Below are positions 44,717 to 52,907 of a DNA stretch of 64,000 nt, piece after piece; position 1 is the first letter of the stretch, and every line of letters starts with the position of its first letter. The notes beneath the pieces were generated by a model, which searched no databases, was not told where the DNA came from, and saw only the letters and a program-made list of their open reading frames with translations. The DNA is from Solibacter sp039934035 (GTDB lineage: Bacteria > Acidobacteriota > Terriglobia > Bryobacterales > Bryobacteraceae), in NCBI GenBank assembly GCA_039934035.1, contig JBDTMZ010000062.1:36940-100939 (forward strand). The letters are read 5' to 3'. The translations under genes and the position numbers were made by a program.

Positions 44717-45661
44717 GTGGAATGTTGGGCGCGTGTTCCACCAACCCGCTGCTGCAACAACGCGCCCACTTTACCCCTTTCTTCCCGCCGCCCCGGCGCC
44801 CGGAACGCCGGGTATGTCCTGAGAAGTCATTCCATCTCGCGTTCGACGCTGCTCGCATGGTGCACCTGCCTCTGCTGCTCGCGGGACAGGTCTTTCCTTA
44901 CGCACTCCACCGGGAGTATTTCGAGCGCGAGATTGAACCCCGTCTTGGCGGCAATTGCCGCTTCCTCGGTCCGGTACGGTTCGCCCGCAAGCGGTCTTTA
45001 CTGGCGCGTGCCCGCTGCCTGATCATCACCGGTAGCCGAGACTTCTTCCCTCGTTGCCATGGAAGCGCTTGCCTGTGGAACTCCGGCGGTGGCGTTGCGT
45101 GCCGGGGCGCTGCCGGAGATTGTCGACCATGGCAAGACGGGTTTTATTGTGGATAGCGTAACCGGACTGGCAGAGGCGCTTCGGCAGGTGGGAACCTTGA
45201 GCCCCCAAGCCTGCCGCGAGGCCGCGCTATCGCGATTTGCGGCGTGCGTAATGGCAGATCGCTACCTGGAACTCTACAGTCGAATGATCGCGCAACCGAC
45301 GAACGAGAAGCGGAAACAGTGTGGCGGCAAGTGTAAAGCGTTGGAGTTTCCTCTGTACCACGCCGCCGTGGACGGCAGCATGATCGCGGGCCGATTTGTC
45401 GGAGAACCGCAGGATGAGGAGGTTCTTGCACTCACACCGGAAGAGCAGGCACTAAAGCGGCGGATGCTGGACTGTTTCCCCAGCCAGGCCGACTTCCTCC
45501 GCCGCTTTCCTCTGCATTCGGAACGGTTCCGGCCCATGACGGCCCATGATTTCACCAAGTCCCCCCATCCCGGACCGCTGCTGTATGAGCGATGGGGATG
45601 GGGAATCTCCGGCGAATCGTGGCGCCAGCGAGCCGGTCAGGCCCTGGCTCTTCTCAGCTAG
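44717..45661 (+). pseudogene. Decayed glycosyltransferase (GT4) / PIG-L deacetylase gene
   Basis: No intact gene spans this region, but clear homology exists in two frames. In frame 1, about 44810-45030, the C-terminal half of a GT4 glycosyltransferase is readable (LPLLLAGQVFPYALHREYF, NCRFLGPVRFARKRSLLAR). A one-base shift near 45025-45036 moves to frame 2, where AETSSLVAMEALACGTPAVALRAGALPEIVDHGKTGFIV continues it. After about 45310 the sequence joins the C-terminal end of a PIG-L/GlcNAc deacetylase-type protein (ALKRRMLDCF, FRPMTAHDFTKSPHPGPLLYERWGWGI); its catalytic N-terminus is missing. The N-terminal half of the transferase is also lost. It is a deleted, frameshifted remnant. Confidence 0.75.
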
Positions 45662-46238
45662 CAGTTCTCGTCTTGCTGCCAGACAGACTGCGTGTCCCCT
45701 TGGCGGCCGGCACTGGCTCTTCCGCCTCTACGTCCTCTGTCTCCTCTTCCTCCTCTTCCACGGAGTCGTAGATGGCGACGGCGCATTCGGTCAGCTTTTC
45801 GTCGGCCTGCTTCTCCTCGTCTTCCGTTTGCTGCAGCAGCTCCGCCACCTCGCCGAGTTCGAGTTGCTCGGCCAGTGTGCGCGCCGTGCCATAGGCCGAG
45901 ATTTCGTAGTGTTCCACACGCTGTGCTCCCGCGATCATCGCCAGATCGCGCATTTCACCTTTTTCCTCTTCCCGTATCGTCTCGTTTCCTTCTTCGAGCA
46001 GGCCTTTCATTGCCTTGCAGGTTTTTCCTTTGGCAGGCACGCCGAGCATGCCGAAGGCTTCTTCGAGCCTGGTCACATGGGTCTCGGTTTCGGCGAGGTG
46101 ACTGCGAATCGCTTCCGCCAGTTCTTCGCTCTCCGCAGCCTTTGCCAGTTTAGGCAGCGCCTTTACGAGTTGTTTCTCAGCATCGTAAATGTCGCGCAGT
46201 TGCTCCACTAATAGTTCTTGTAATGTGTCTTGGGTCAT
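45654..46238 (-). CDS. DUF892 (YciE/YciF) ferritin-like protein
   Basis: A 194-residue protein. Residues 1-155 form the DUF892 four-helix bundle: LQELLVEQLRDIYDAEKQLVKALPKL at the start and the metal-ligand helices with LEEAFGMLG, EHYEISAYGTARTLAEQLEL and LLQQTEDEEKQADEKLTECA. The family resembles ferritins and is linked to osmotic and general stress in enterobacteria (YciE/YciF). The C-terminus is a charged Glu-rich and basic tail of about 35 residues, not part of the fold. It is divergent from the ECF sigma gene, with which it may share stress regulation. Confidence 0.9.
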   Translation of the reverse strand: MTQDTLQELLVEQLRDIYDAEKQLVKALPKLAKAAESEELAEAIRSHLAETETHVTRLEEAFGMLGVPAKGKTCKAMKGLLEEGNETIREEEKGEMRDLAMIAGAQRVEHYEISAYGTARTLAEQLELGEVAELLQQTEDEEKQADEKLTECAVAIYDSVEEEEEETEDVEAEEPVPAAKGTRSLSGSKTRTAS

Positions 46239-46343
46239 GGGGAATCATCTCCAGGAATTAGATCCCTGGTTGAGCGGAGTTGTTTCACCGACAATTGGGC
46301 TGCGATTTTCAGCGCTGGTTACCTAATTGCTTCGGATTAACGC

Positions 46344-46850
46344 ATGACGAGAAACGACTATGGGAGTGCGTACGAACAGGGGTTTCATCCCACGGTACGG
46401 TTTCTGGTGGCCAAAGGTGTGCCGCCGGACACAGCCGAGGAGATCGCACAGGCAGCGTGGACGAGGGGCTGGGAACGAATCGGCCAACTACGCGACCAGG
46501 AGGTAGTCAGGACTTGGGTGAACACGATTGCGCTGAATTTGTACCGTAGAAACATCCACATCGATAGCCGCAAAGAGCCGCTGATGGATCGCATGGTGAA
46601 GCCGGATAAAGGCGTGGCCTCCATTGAACTCGATATTCTGCTGGAGTCCTGCTGCCCTAATGACCGGTTGCTCCTCTTGTACCAGCTGTATGGCTTCACC
46701 ACCAGCGAGATGGCTCGCCAGGTCGGTACAACGGAAACGGCCGTCCGCATTCGCCTGATGCGCGCACGGCGCTCCGCGAGAACGGCTTCCGACAGCAAAG
46801 GGGCGTCGCGTCCACAGACCAAACGGGCCGCGGAGTTCGCCGCTGCATGA
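46344..46850 (+). CDS. ECF-like RNA polymerase sigma factor
   Basis: A 168-residue sigma-70-family protein. Region 2 is recognisable (ADTAEEIAQAAWTRGWERIGQLRDQEVVRTWVNTIALNLYRR pattern, about 20-70), and region 4 contains a helix-turn-helix (LLLLYQLYGFTTSEMARQVGTTETAVRIRLMRARRSAR, about 113-150). Region 3 is absent, as in extracytoplasmic-function sigma factors. No anti-sigma gene lies next to it, so control may be by another route. It is followed 28 bases later by the SRPBCC gene on the same strand, so both are probably one transcript. Confidence 0.85.
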   Translation: MTRNDYGSAYEQGFHPTVRFLVAKGVPPDTAEEIAQAAWTRGWERIGQLRDQEVVRTWVNTIALNLYRRNIHIDSRKEPLMDRMVKPDKGVASIELDILLESCCPNDRLLLLYQLYGFTTSEMARQVGTTETAVRIRLMRARRSARTASDSKGASRPQTKRAAEFAAA

Positions 46851-46878
46851 AACACGTAAACGAGGAAAAGGAGAGACG

Positions 46879-47628
46879 ATGAAAATACCTTCAAATAACA
46901 AGTTTCGAAACCTACATCCGGTAGAACGGTGGGCCTCTGTCATCGGCGGGGGCCTGTTAGCCGCGAGCGGTGCGCAGCGCGGAAAGGCGGGTGCTCTGCG
47001 CATGGCAGCTGGCGCCGCGCTGATCGGCCGTGGACTCACCGGGCGCTGCCAGCTATATCGGGCGTTGGGAGTCCGGACCGCAGGCAGTAACGCGACCCTG
47101 CCTTACCAATCGGGTGTGCGCGCCGATGCGTCCATCACAGTAAACCAAACCCGCGAGGAGCTGTTCCAGTTCTGGCGTAAGCTGGAAAACCTCCCACAGG
47201 TCATGCGTCATCTGGTTTCGGTCAAGGCACTTGACGGGGGGCATTCCCATTGGGTCGCCAAAGGACCTGCCGACAAACAGATCGAATGGGACGCGGAGAT
47301 CATTAACGAAATTCCTAACGAACTGATTGGCTGGAAGTCGTTACCAGGTAGCGATGTGGCTTGCGCCGGCTCCGTTCACTTCGAGGATGCGCCAGGGGGC
47401 GGTACGGAAATTCGCGTGGAGCTGCAATATAGCCCTCCCGCGGGGTTCCTGGGCGCCTACGTCGCGAAACTCCTGGGGCGCGAGCCGGAGCAGGAAATCC
47501 AGAACGACCTGCGGAGGTTCAAACGGATCATGGAAGGCGGCGACCTTTCACCAGCCTCCGATCAGCCGCGGGGGTGGTCGAAAGCTCGGGAAACCGTGAA
47601 TCAGAAACTCCACCAAGCCCTTGGTTGA
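46879..47628 (+). CDS. SRPBCC family protein with N-terminal DUF2892-like membrane module
   Basis: A 249-residue protein. Residues about 12-60 form a glycine-rich hydrophobic module (WASVIGGGLLAASGAQRGKAGALRMAAGAALIGRGLTGRC) like YgaP/DUF2892. Residues about 75-225 form a START/polyketide-cyclase-like SRPBCC fold (ADASITVNQTREELFQFWRKLENLPQVMRHLVSV ... IEWDAEIINEIPNELIGWKSLPGSDVACAGSVHF). The C-terminus has GGDLSPASDQPRGW, similar to the tail of the small protein at 6159. A strong AAAAGGAG site precedes the ATG. The ligand is unknown; a membrane-anchored lipid or small-molecule binding role in stress response is inferred from its ECF sigma neighbour. Confidence 0.85.
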   Translation: MKIPSNNKFRNLHPVERWASVIGGGLLAASGAQRGKAGALRMAAGAALIGRGLTGRCQLYRALGVRTAGSNATLPYQSGVRADASITVNQTREELFQFWRKLENLPQVMRHLVSVKALDGGHSHWVAKGPADKQIEWDAEIINEIPNELIGWKSLPGSDVACAGSVHFEDAPGGGTEIRVELQYSPPAGFLGAYVAKLLGREPEQEIQNDLRRFKRIMEGGDLSPASDQPRGWSKARETVNQKLHQALG

Positions 47629-48263
47629 GAAGATCGCGGGGCGATCAGCCAGGTGTTGTCGGCGGTGCCCAAGCGGTTCGCGCCGCTTCGCAGCAGTCTT
47701 CTTCGTCGGCTTGGATTGGTCCATCTGCCGGTGTGGCGCGACCGTCGCTGTATCATCCGGGTTGGATTGTGCGGGGCATCGTGATTGCCGTGGCCACGGC
47801 GATTGCCGTACCCACCCATAAACGTGTCATCATGTGGTTCTCCTCGTACTCCTAGGGACTCACACCATGGGTAGGGTTTGCACTCTATTATGTGCAACAT
47901 TGCAAATTGTGATCCACTGCGCGCTTGCGGCCAACTCGGAGGGTGGACCGTAGACACTCACGTGGATGTGATGAAATCGTGGGAAGTAAATATACCGGGG
48001 AGCCAAAAAAGAGCCTGTTCCGTGCCGGATCTGACGCTGCTGTTCTTCGACCCTAGCCAAGCTATCCGGAAGCAGCAAAAACGAATAGCTCCGGAACAGG
48101 ATCCAAACGGGTAAATCAAGCTGTCAAGCGCCACCGCCAGACAGAAGAGGAAAACTGCCGCTGATGTTATTGCAATCGCCTTGCCACTGTTGGACAGTCC
48201 AGAGTTGTACTGAGAAGCCTCGCTGGGGACTGGAAACCCGTGCCCCGTCCTCATGGACTGTCC
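47629..48263. other. Gene-poor region with small uncertain reading frames
   Basis: About 635 bases without a recognisable conserved gene. Short frames exist on both strands; one 98-codon minus-strand frame is listed separately. A 26-codon minus-strand frame from 47833 (MMTRLWVGTAIAVATAIT...) has a good AGGAG site but too little to judge. The base composition is less GC-biased than the neighbours, consistent with intergenic or decayed DNA. Confidence 0.4.
47958..48254 (-). CDS. Possible small membrane protein (98 aa)
   Basis: An open frame starting ten bases after the DUF3309 stop, with AGGGA upstream of the ATG. Residues about 26-46 (AIAITSAAVFLFCLAVALDSL) could form one membrane helix. The remaining C-terminal half is unusually rich in Cys, Phe and Ser and looks unlike its neighbours, so the true gene may be shorter, frameshifted or absent. 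No family recognised. Confidence 0.25.
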   Translation of the reverse strand: MRTGHGFPVPSEASQYNSGLSNSGKAIAITSAAVFLFCLAVALDSLIYPFGSCSGAIRFCCFRIAWLGSKNSSVRSGTEQALFWLPGIFTSHDFITST

Positions 48264-48416
48264 CTAAATCCGTATATATCCCAGCAACATTAGCACCACC
48301 ACGATGACCAGAATAGTCCCCAGCCCGCCGGTCGGATAATAACCCCAGCCTCGGCTGTAGGGCCATGCGGGAGCCACTGCGAGAACCAGGATAACCAATA
48401 GAAGCAATAGCAACAT
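48264..48416 (-). CDS. DUF3309 small membrane protein (50 aa)
   Basis: A 50-codon gene with a strong GGAGG site nine bases before the ATG. The product has two short hydrophobic helices joined by WPYSRGWGYYPTGGLGTI, the DUF3309 hallmark (a conserved Trp-Pro-x-Ser-x-Gly-Trp-Gly turn). Such peptides are about 50 aa and of unknown function. It sits between the stress genes and the LigD-type phosphoesterase, transcribed away from the latter. Confidence 0.85.
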   Translation of the reverse strand: MLLLLLLVILVLAVAPAWPYSRGWGYYPTGGLGTILVIVVVLMLLGYIRI

Positions 48417-48515
48417 ACTTCGGTTCCTCCAACCTTCGATGAAGCACGCTGGGTTCCACGGCGAATAATTTAACGCTGCGCGCCCCACTGGCAACAAACG
48501 TGCCGCGATCAGAAT

Positions 48516-49121
48516 ATGCCGCTCGCAAAGTACCGCGCAAAGCGAAATTTCAAAGTCACGTCCGAACCTGAGGGATCGCGTGCGCATCGCGCCCACCTTA
48601 AACTTGCTTTCGTCGTACAGAAACACCAGGCCAGTCATCTGCATTACGATTTCCGCCTGGAGTGGAAGGGCGTGCTGCTCTCCTGGGCAATTCCAAAAGG
48701 ACCTTCGCTCGATCCTTCCGTCAAACGAATGGCAGTCGCTGTTGAAGACCATCCGTTGGAGTACGGCGCGTTCGAAGGCACCATTCCCGAGGGACAGTAT
48801 GGCGGCGGAACCGTCATGGTCTGGGATCGCGGCACATGGATTCCCGAAGATCCGGACGTGGATGAAGCGCTTTCTCGCGGTGATCTCAAATTCACCTTGC
48901 GCGGGTCGAAGCTAAAAGGGTCGTGGGTCTTGGTGCGAATCAAACCGCGCGGCAACGCTCGTCCTTCCTGGCTTCTCATCAAGCATCGCGATCGTTACGC
49001 GTCGGAGGAGGATGTGACCGCGGTGAAACCGCGCTCGGCTGCCACTCGGCGGCTTATGCGGGAAATCGCAGCCGCGGGCGGAGGCAATCGGGAGAAGGCC
49101 GCAGCCGCGGATCCTCAATAG
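48516..49121 (+). CDS. Stand-alone LigD 3'-phosphoesterase domain protein
   Basis: A 201-residue protein consisting of the phosphoesterase (PE) module of DNA ligase D. The catalytic region FVVQKHQASHLHYDFRLEWKG contains the HLHYDFR residues (H41, H43, D45, R47) of the active site; PKGPSLDPSVKRMAVAVEDHPLEYGAFEGTIPEGQYGGG supplies the further His and the family core. In LigD the PE domain trims 3'-phosphates and ribonucleotides during non-homologous end joining. Here no ligase or polymerase domain and no Ku gene lie nearby. The start at 48516 is assumed from the conserved N-terminus (KYRAKRNFKVTSEPEG). Confidence 0.88.
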   Translation: MPLAKYRAKRNFKVTSEPEGSRAHRAHLKLAFVVQKHQASHLHYDFRLEWKGVLLSWAIPKGPSLDPSVKRMAVAVEDHPLEYGAFEGTIPEGQYGGGTVMVWDRGTWIPEDPDVDEALSRGDLKFTLRGSKLKGSWVLVRIKPRGNARPSWLLIKHRDRYASEEDVTAVKPRSAATRRLMREIAAAGGGNREKAAAADPQ

Positions 49122-49389
49122 ACCCCCTTTACCCCAAACCCGCCACCATAAATCGGCCCCGTTGCCGGAGCCCGATGCTTAAACGAATCGCCCGGCCGAG
49201 TGACGCCCGAAGGCATGGTAATACGGAAATCCTCGAGTTGCATTCCGCTCCCACCTCTTGCCAACTCACCAGCGCCGCCGCGGGCACCTCCAAGAACGTT
49301 CTGGTTGTAGTCGACCGGCCGACTGCGCGAGGGTCCGCCTGCTGTACGTTAACGCATACTGGCGTCCGGATTGCTGCACGAGGATTGAT

Positions 49390-52329
49390 ATGGCATTTGG
49401 CGGCCTCCTGGTGTCCAGCCTTTTGACTTGCGTCACCCTTCTCGCCGCCGACCTCGCTCGCCCGGCAGATTACGAGGGCAAAGCAATTCAGGAAATCCGT
49501 TTCGACCCGCCGCAGCAGCCCTTGCTCGCCGCCGAGTTGAATCGCGTCCTGGGGCTGGCCGCCGGGACTCCTTTGCGCTTGGCGGAAGTGCGCGAAGCCC
49601 TCCGGCGTCTGTACGCCACCGGCGTCTACCAAGATGTCGAATTCGATTGGGAGCCCGCGCCGAACGGTGTGAATTTGATCATCCGCACGAACCAGCAGTG
49701 GTTCGTCGGGCCGGTGGAGGTCCGCGGCAAGGTGAAACTGCCGCCCAGTGAAGGTCAGTTGGCCAATGCGTCCCGGCTCGAATTAGGCACTCCTTTCAGC
49801 GACGATGAGTTGGATACAGCCGTCAAGAACATTGCGGGCTTGATGGAACGCAACGGACTCTACCGCGGTTCAGTCGATCCTAAAATCGAGCACGATAACG
49901 AGCATCAGCAGGTGTCGTTCACATTCTCCATCGACTCCGGCAAGCGCGCCAAACTGACGACACCTCAGGTAACCGGAGATACCAAACTGACTCCCGCGGA
50001 GGTCGCTAAGGCCGCCAAGTACAAGCGCTACATCCGCTGGAAACCAGCAACGTCATCCAACCAACAGAGCGGCGTGCAGAACATTCGCAAGCGCTACAAC
50101 AAAGACAAGCGCCTCACCGCCAGCGTCGTGCTCGATCACGTCGACTACCTCGAGGAGCCTAATGACGTGAAGCCCGCGATTACGGTGAATGCCGGGCCCA
50201 AAGTCGAGGTGAAGGCAAGCGGCGCCAAACTCTCCAAGGGCAACCTGCAAAAGTACGTTCCAATCTTCGAAGAGGAAACCGTAAATCGGGACCTGTTGGT
50301 GCGCGGCGTAGCCAACCTGCGCGACTATTTCCAAAGCCGCGGCTACTTCGACGTCGATGTTGATTTCCAGCAGCGTACCGTCGATGCCGACCAGGAAGAG
50401 ATTACTTACATCATCGCTTTGGGCGAGCGCCAGAAACTGGTCAAGGTAGAGGTGACCGGTAACCGGTATTTTCAGACACCCGCTATTCGCGAGCGCATGT
50501 TTTTGCAGCCGGCGGGTACCATCCGCCTGCGTCGCGGCCGTTATAGCGAGGGCTTTGTCAAACGAGACGTGGAGTCACTGCGCGCCCTCTACCGCGACAA
50601 CGGCTTCCGCGATTGTCAGGTGATCGCCAGGGTAGTTCCCGATTATCAAGGGAAAACAGGCGAAGTCTCCGTCACCATGGCGATTACCGAAGGCCCGCAA
50701 TATACGGTCGGAACCATCGCTCTTCAGGGCGTCCAGAGAGCGGACCAGAGCACTTTGCTGGCGCGCCTCGCCTCCCTTCCTGGGCAGCCCTTCAGCGAGA
50801 ACAACGTCGGACTCGACCGCGATACGATTCTGGGCGTCTACCAGTCCACCGGCTATCCCGACGCTGCCTTCGATTGGCGCGTCAATGACGTACCTGGCGA
50901 GCACAAGGTCAACATTACCTACGTTATCGCCGAAGGCCAGCCTCGCTACGTGCGTGATGTTCTGATATCCGGACTGCACGCCACCCGCATGCGACTGGTG
51001 CAACCGAACGTGCGTCTGCATGCAGGCGAACCGCTCTCTTGGACCAAAATGGGCGAAATGCAGCGCGGCCTCTACGATTTGGGCATCTTCGACAAAGTCG
51101 ACATGGCGATCCAGAATCCGCAGGGCACCACGGAAAACAAGTACGTCGTGTATCATCTCACCGAAGGCCACCGCTACTACCTCGGCTTCGGCTTCGGCGC
51201 GGTGGTCGCGCGCATCGGCGGAGCGCAGGACAGTCTCGATCAACCGGCCGGCGCCACCGGCTTCTCCCCTCGTGCCAGTTTCGAGATCAGCCGCCTGAAT
51301 ATGTGGGGTCTCGGCCACAGCCTCAACTTCAAAAGCCGTTATTCTACACTCGACCGCCGCGCCTCGCTGAGCTATCTTGCTCCGCGCTATCGCAATGTCG
51401 ACGGCCGTAACATCTCCTTCACCGCACTCTACGACAACACTCGAGACGTCCGCACATTTACCTCGGAGCGTTACGAAGCCGCGGTTCAGGTCTCGCAGCG
51501 GGTTTCGAAAGCCACCACAGCCATTTGGCGCTACACCTGGCGCGATGTTCGAGTGGATGAGAGCACCCTCAAGATTACGCCTGGCCTGATTCCACTGCTC
51601 GCCCAGCCCGCTCGCATAGGCATGATCTCGGGCAATGTCGTGCAAGATCGTCGCGACGATCCTTCGGACGCACATCGCGGCATCTATAATACGGCCGACC
51701 TCGGCCTTGTCTACCACTACTTCGGCGGAAATAAAAATTACCTGCGTTTCCTGGGCCGCAGCTCGTACTACAAGCGAGTCCATGGCGACATCGTCCTGGC
51801 CAGCAATACGCAGTTTGGGTGGATGCGTCCTTTCAGCATCGCCCCCGCAACCGACGCCACTCAGTATGTTCCGTTGCCCGAGCGCTTCTACGGCGGCGGC
51901 TCATTTTCGCACCGCGGCTTTCCAGACAATCAGGCGGGTCCGCGCGACCTCGTCACGGGCTTCCCGATCGGCGGCAACGCCCTGGTGTTTCACTCCACTG
52001 AAGTCCGCTTCCCGTTCCTGAGCGACAACATCACCGGCGTCTTCTTTCACGATCTTGGCAATGTCTATTCGGATCTGGGCAGCATCTCGGTCCGCTACCG
52101 TCAGCGCGACAACACAGACTTCAACTATATGGTGCAGGCCGCCGGATTTGGCGTTCGCTACAAAACGCCCATCGGACCGGTGCGGCTCGATTTGTCCTAC
52201 AGCCTCAATCCACCCGCATTTAACGGACTGAAGGGAAGCTATCAGGATCTGCTGGATAACAAGGCGCAAACCGTGCCGCAGCGTATTTCGCGTTTCCAAT
52301 TCTTCTTTTCCATTGGACAGGCTTTCTAA
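49390..52329 (+). CDS. Omp85/BamA-like outer membrane protein with multiple POTRA domains
   Basis: A 979-residue outer-membrane assembly factor. After a signal peptide (about 1-20, ending LLAA) the N-terminal about 550 residues contain several POTRA domains (IQEIRFDPPQQPLLAAELNR..., VKVEVTGNRYFQTPAIRERM, VGTIALQGVQRADQSTLLARL, VRDVLISGLHATRMRLVQ). The C-terminal barrel begins near LTEGHRYYLGFGFGAVVAR and carries the Omp85 motif-like PERFYGGGSFSHRGF and GNVYSDLGSI; the chain ends IGQAF with the typical terminal Phe. It inserts beta-barrels into the outer membrane (BamA/TamA role). The next genes encode a SurA-N-like protein and TamB, so it may act as the TamA partner rather than the essential BamA. 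Confidence 0.92.
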   Translation: MAFGGLLVSSLLTCVTLLAADLARPADYEGKAIQEIRFDPPQQPLLAAELNRVLGLAAGTPLRLAEVREALRRLYATGVYQDVEFDWEPAPNGVNLIIRTNQQWFVGPVEVRGKVKLPPSEGQLANASRLELGTPFSDDELDTAVKNIAGLMERNGLYRGSVDPKIEHDNEHQQVSFTFSIDSGKRAKLTTPQVTGDTKLTPAEVAKAAKYKRYIRWKPATSSNQQSGVQNIRKRYNKDKRLTASVVLDHVDYLEEPNDVKPAITVNAGPKVEVKASGAKLSKGNLQKYVPIFEEETVNRDLLVRGVANLRDYFQSRGYFDVDVDFQQRTVDADQEEITYIIALGERQKLVKVEVTGNRYFQTPAIRERMFLQPAGTIRLRRGRYSEGFVKRDVESLRALYRDNGFRDCQVIARVVPDYQGKTGEVSVTMAITEGPQYTVGTIALQGVQRADQSTLLARLASLPGQPFSENNVGLDRDTILGVYQSTGYPDAAFDWRVNDVPGEHKVNITYVIAEGQPRYVRDVLISGLHATRMRLVQPNVRLHAGEPLSWTKMGEMQRGLYDLGIFDKVDMAIQNPQGTTENKYVVYHLTEGHRYYLGFGFGAVVARIGGAQDSLDQPAGATGFSPRASFEISRLNMWGLGHSLNFKSRYSTLDRRASLSYLAPRYRNVDGRNISFTALYDNTRDVRTFTSERYEAAVQVSQRVSKATTAIWRYTWRDVRVDESTLKITPGLIPLLAQPARIGMISGNVVQDRRDDPSDAHRGIYNTADLGLVYHYFGGNKNYLRFLGRSSYYKRVHGDIVLASNTQFGWMRPFSIAPATDATQYVPLPERFYGGGSFSHRGFPDNQAGPRDLVTGFPIGGNALVFHSTEVRFPFLSDNITGVFFHDLGNVYSDLGSISVRYRQRDNTDFNYMVQAAGFGVRYKTPIGPVRLDLSYSLNPPAFNGLKGSYQDLLDNKAQTVPQRISRFQFFFSIGQAF

Positions 52330-52331
52330 GC

Positions 52332-52907
52332 ATGAGACCCACTCTTCTTCTATTGACGATCTGCATTGCCGCGGCGGGGCAAAGCGTCGTCGATCGCATT
52401 GCCGTGGTGGTGGGAGATCAGGTGATCACCGAAAGTGAAGTGCATCGCGAAGTCCGCCTTACGGCCTTCCTGAATGGCGAACCGCTGGACCTTAGCGCCG
52501 CTTCGCGCCGGACCGCGGCAGAGCGTCTCGTCGACCAGCAATTGATCCGCACGGAAATGCAGGTCGCCGGTTATCCGCCGGTGCGCGAAAGCGAGGGCCC
52601 CGCACTGCTCGCGGACTTCCGGCGGAAGAACTACCCCAACGACGCTGCGTTTCGCGCCCTCCTGGCCAAGTACGGTCTCGGCGAAGAAGACCTCGAACAG
52701 CACCTGCTGCGCCAAGTGTCCGCCTTGCGCTTCACCGAGCAGCGCTTTCGCCTGACCAACCCTGCCACTACCGAATCAGCCGACCGCGTCGCCAACCCTG
52801 TGGCCTCCGGAACTGCCGGTGCGGAGACGGAAGACCAGATGGACGCCTGGCTCAAGCAGGCGCGCAGCGGCACGAAGATTCAGTTCAAGAAGGGGGCGTT
52901 CCAGTGA
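52332..52907 (+). CDS. SurA N-domain-like periplasmic chaperone lacking the PPIase domain
   Basis: A 191-residue exported protein. A signal peptide (about 1-17) is followed by QSVVDRIAVVVGDQVITESEVHREVRLTAFLNG, the classical SurA N-terminal opening. It continues as a helical chaperone core (LVDQQLIRTEM, EEDLEQHLLRQVSALRF) and ends QARSGTKIQFKKGAF. The parvulin peptidyl-prolyl isomerase domain found in SurA (about 430 aa) is missing. It starts two bases after the BamA-like stop and overlaps the TamB gene by four bases (GTGA). A role guiding outer-membrane substrates is inferred from its position. Confidence 0.85.
   Translation: MRPTLLLLTICIAAAGQSVVDRIAVVVGDQVITESEVHREVRLTAFLNGEPLDLSAASRRTAAERLVDQQLIRTEMQVAGYPPVRESEGPALLADFRRKNYPNDAAFRALLAKYGLGEEDLEQHLLRQVSALRFTEQRFRLTNPATTESADRVANPVASGTAGAETEDQMDAWLKQARSGTKIQFKKGAFQ

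Noticed and set aside
47821..47833. 26-codon minus-strand frame starting MMTRLWVG with a good AGGAG site
   Set aside because: Too short to judge, with no recognised family, so it is not listed as a gene.
50575..51783. A 402-codon minus-strand frame opposite the Omp85-like gene
   Set aside because: Shadow frame; the plus strand has POTRA and barrel motifs.
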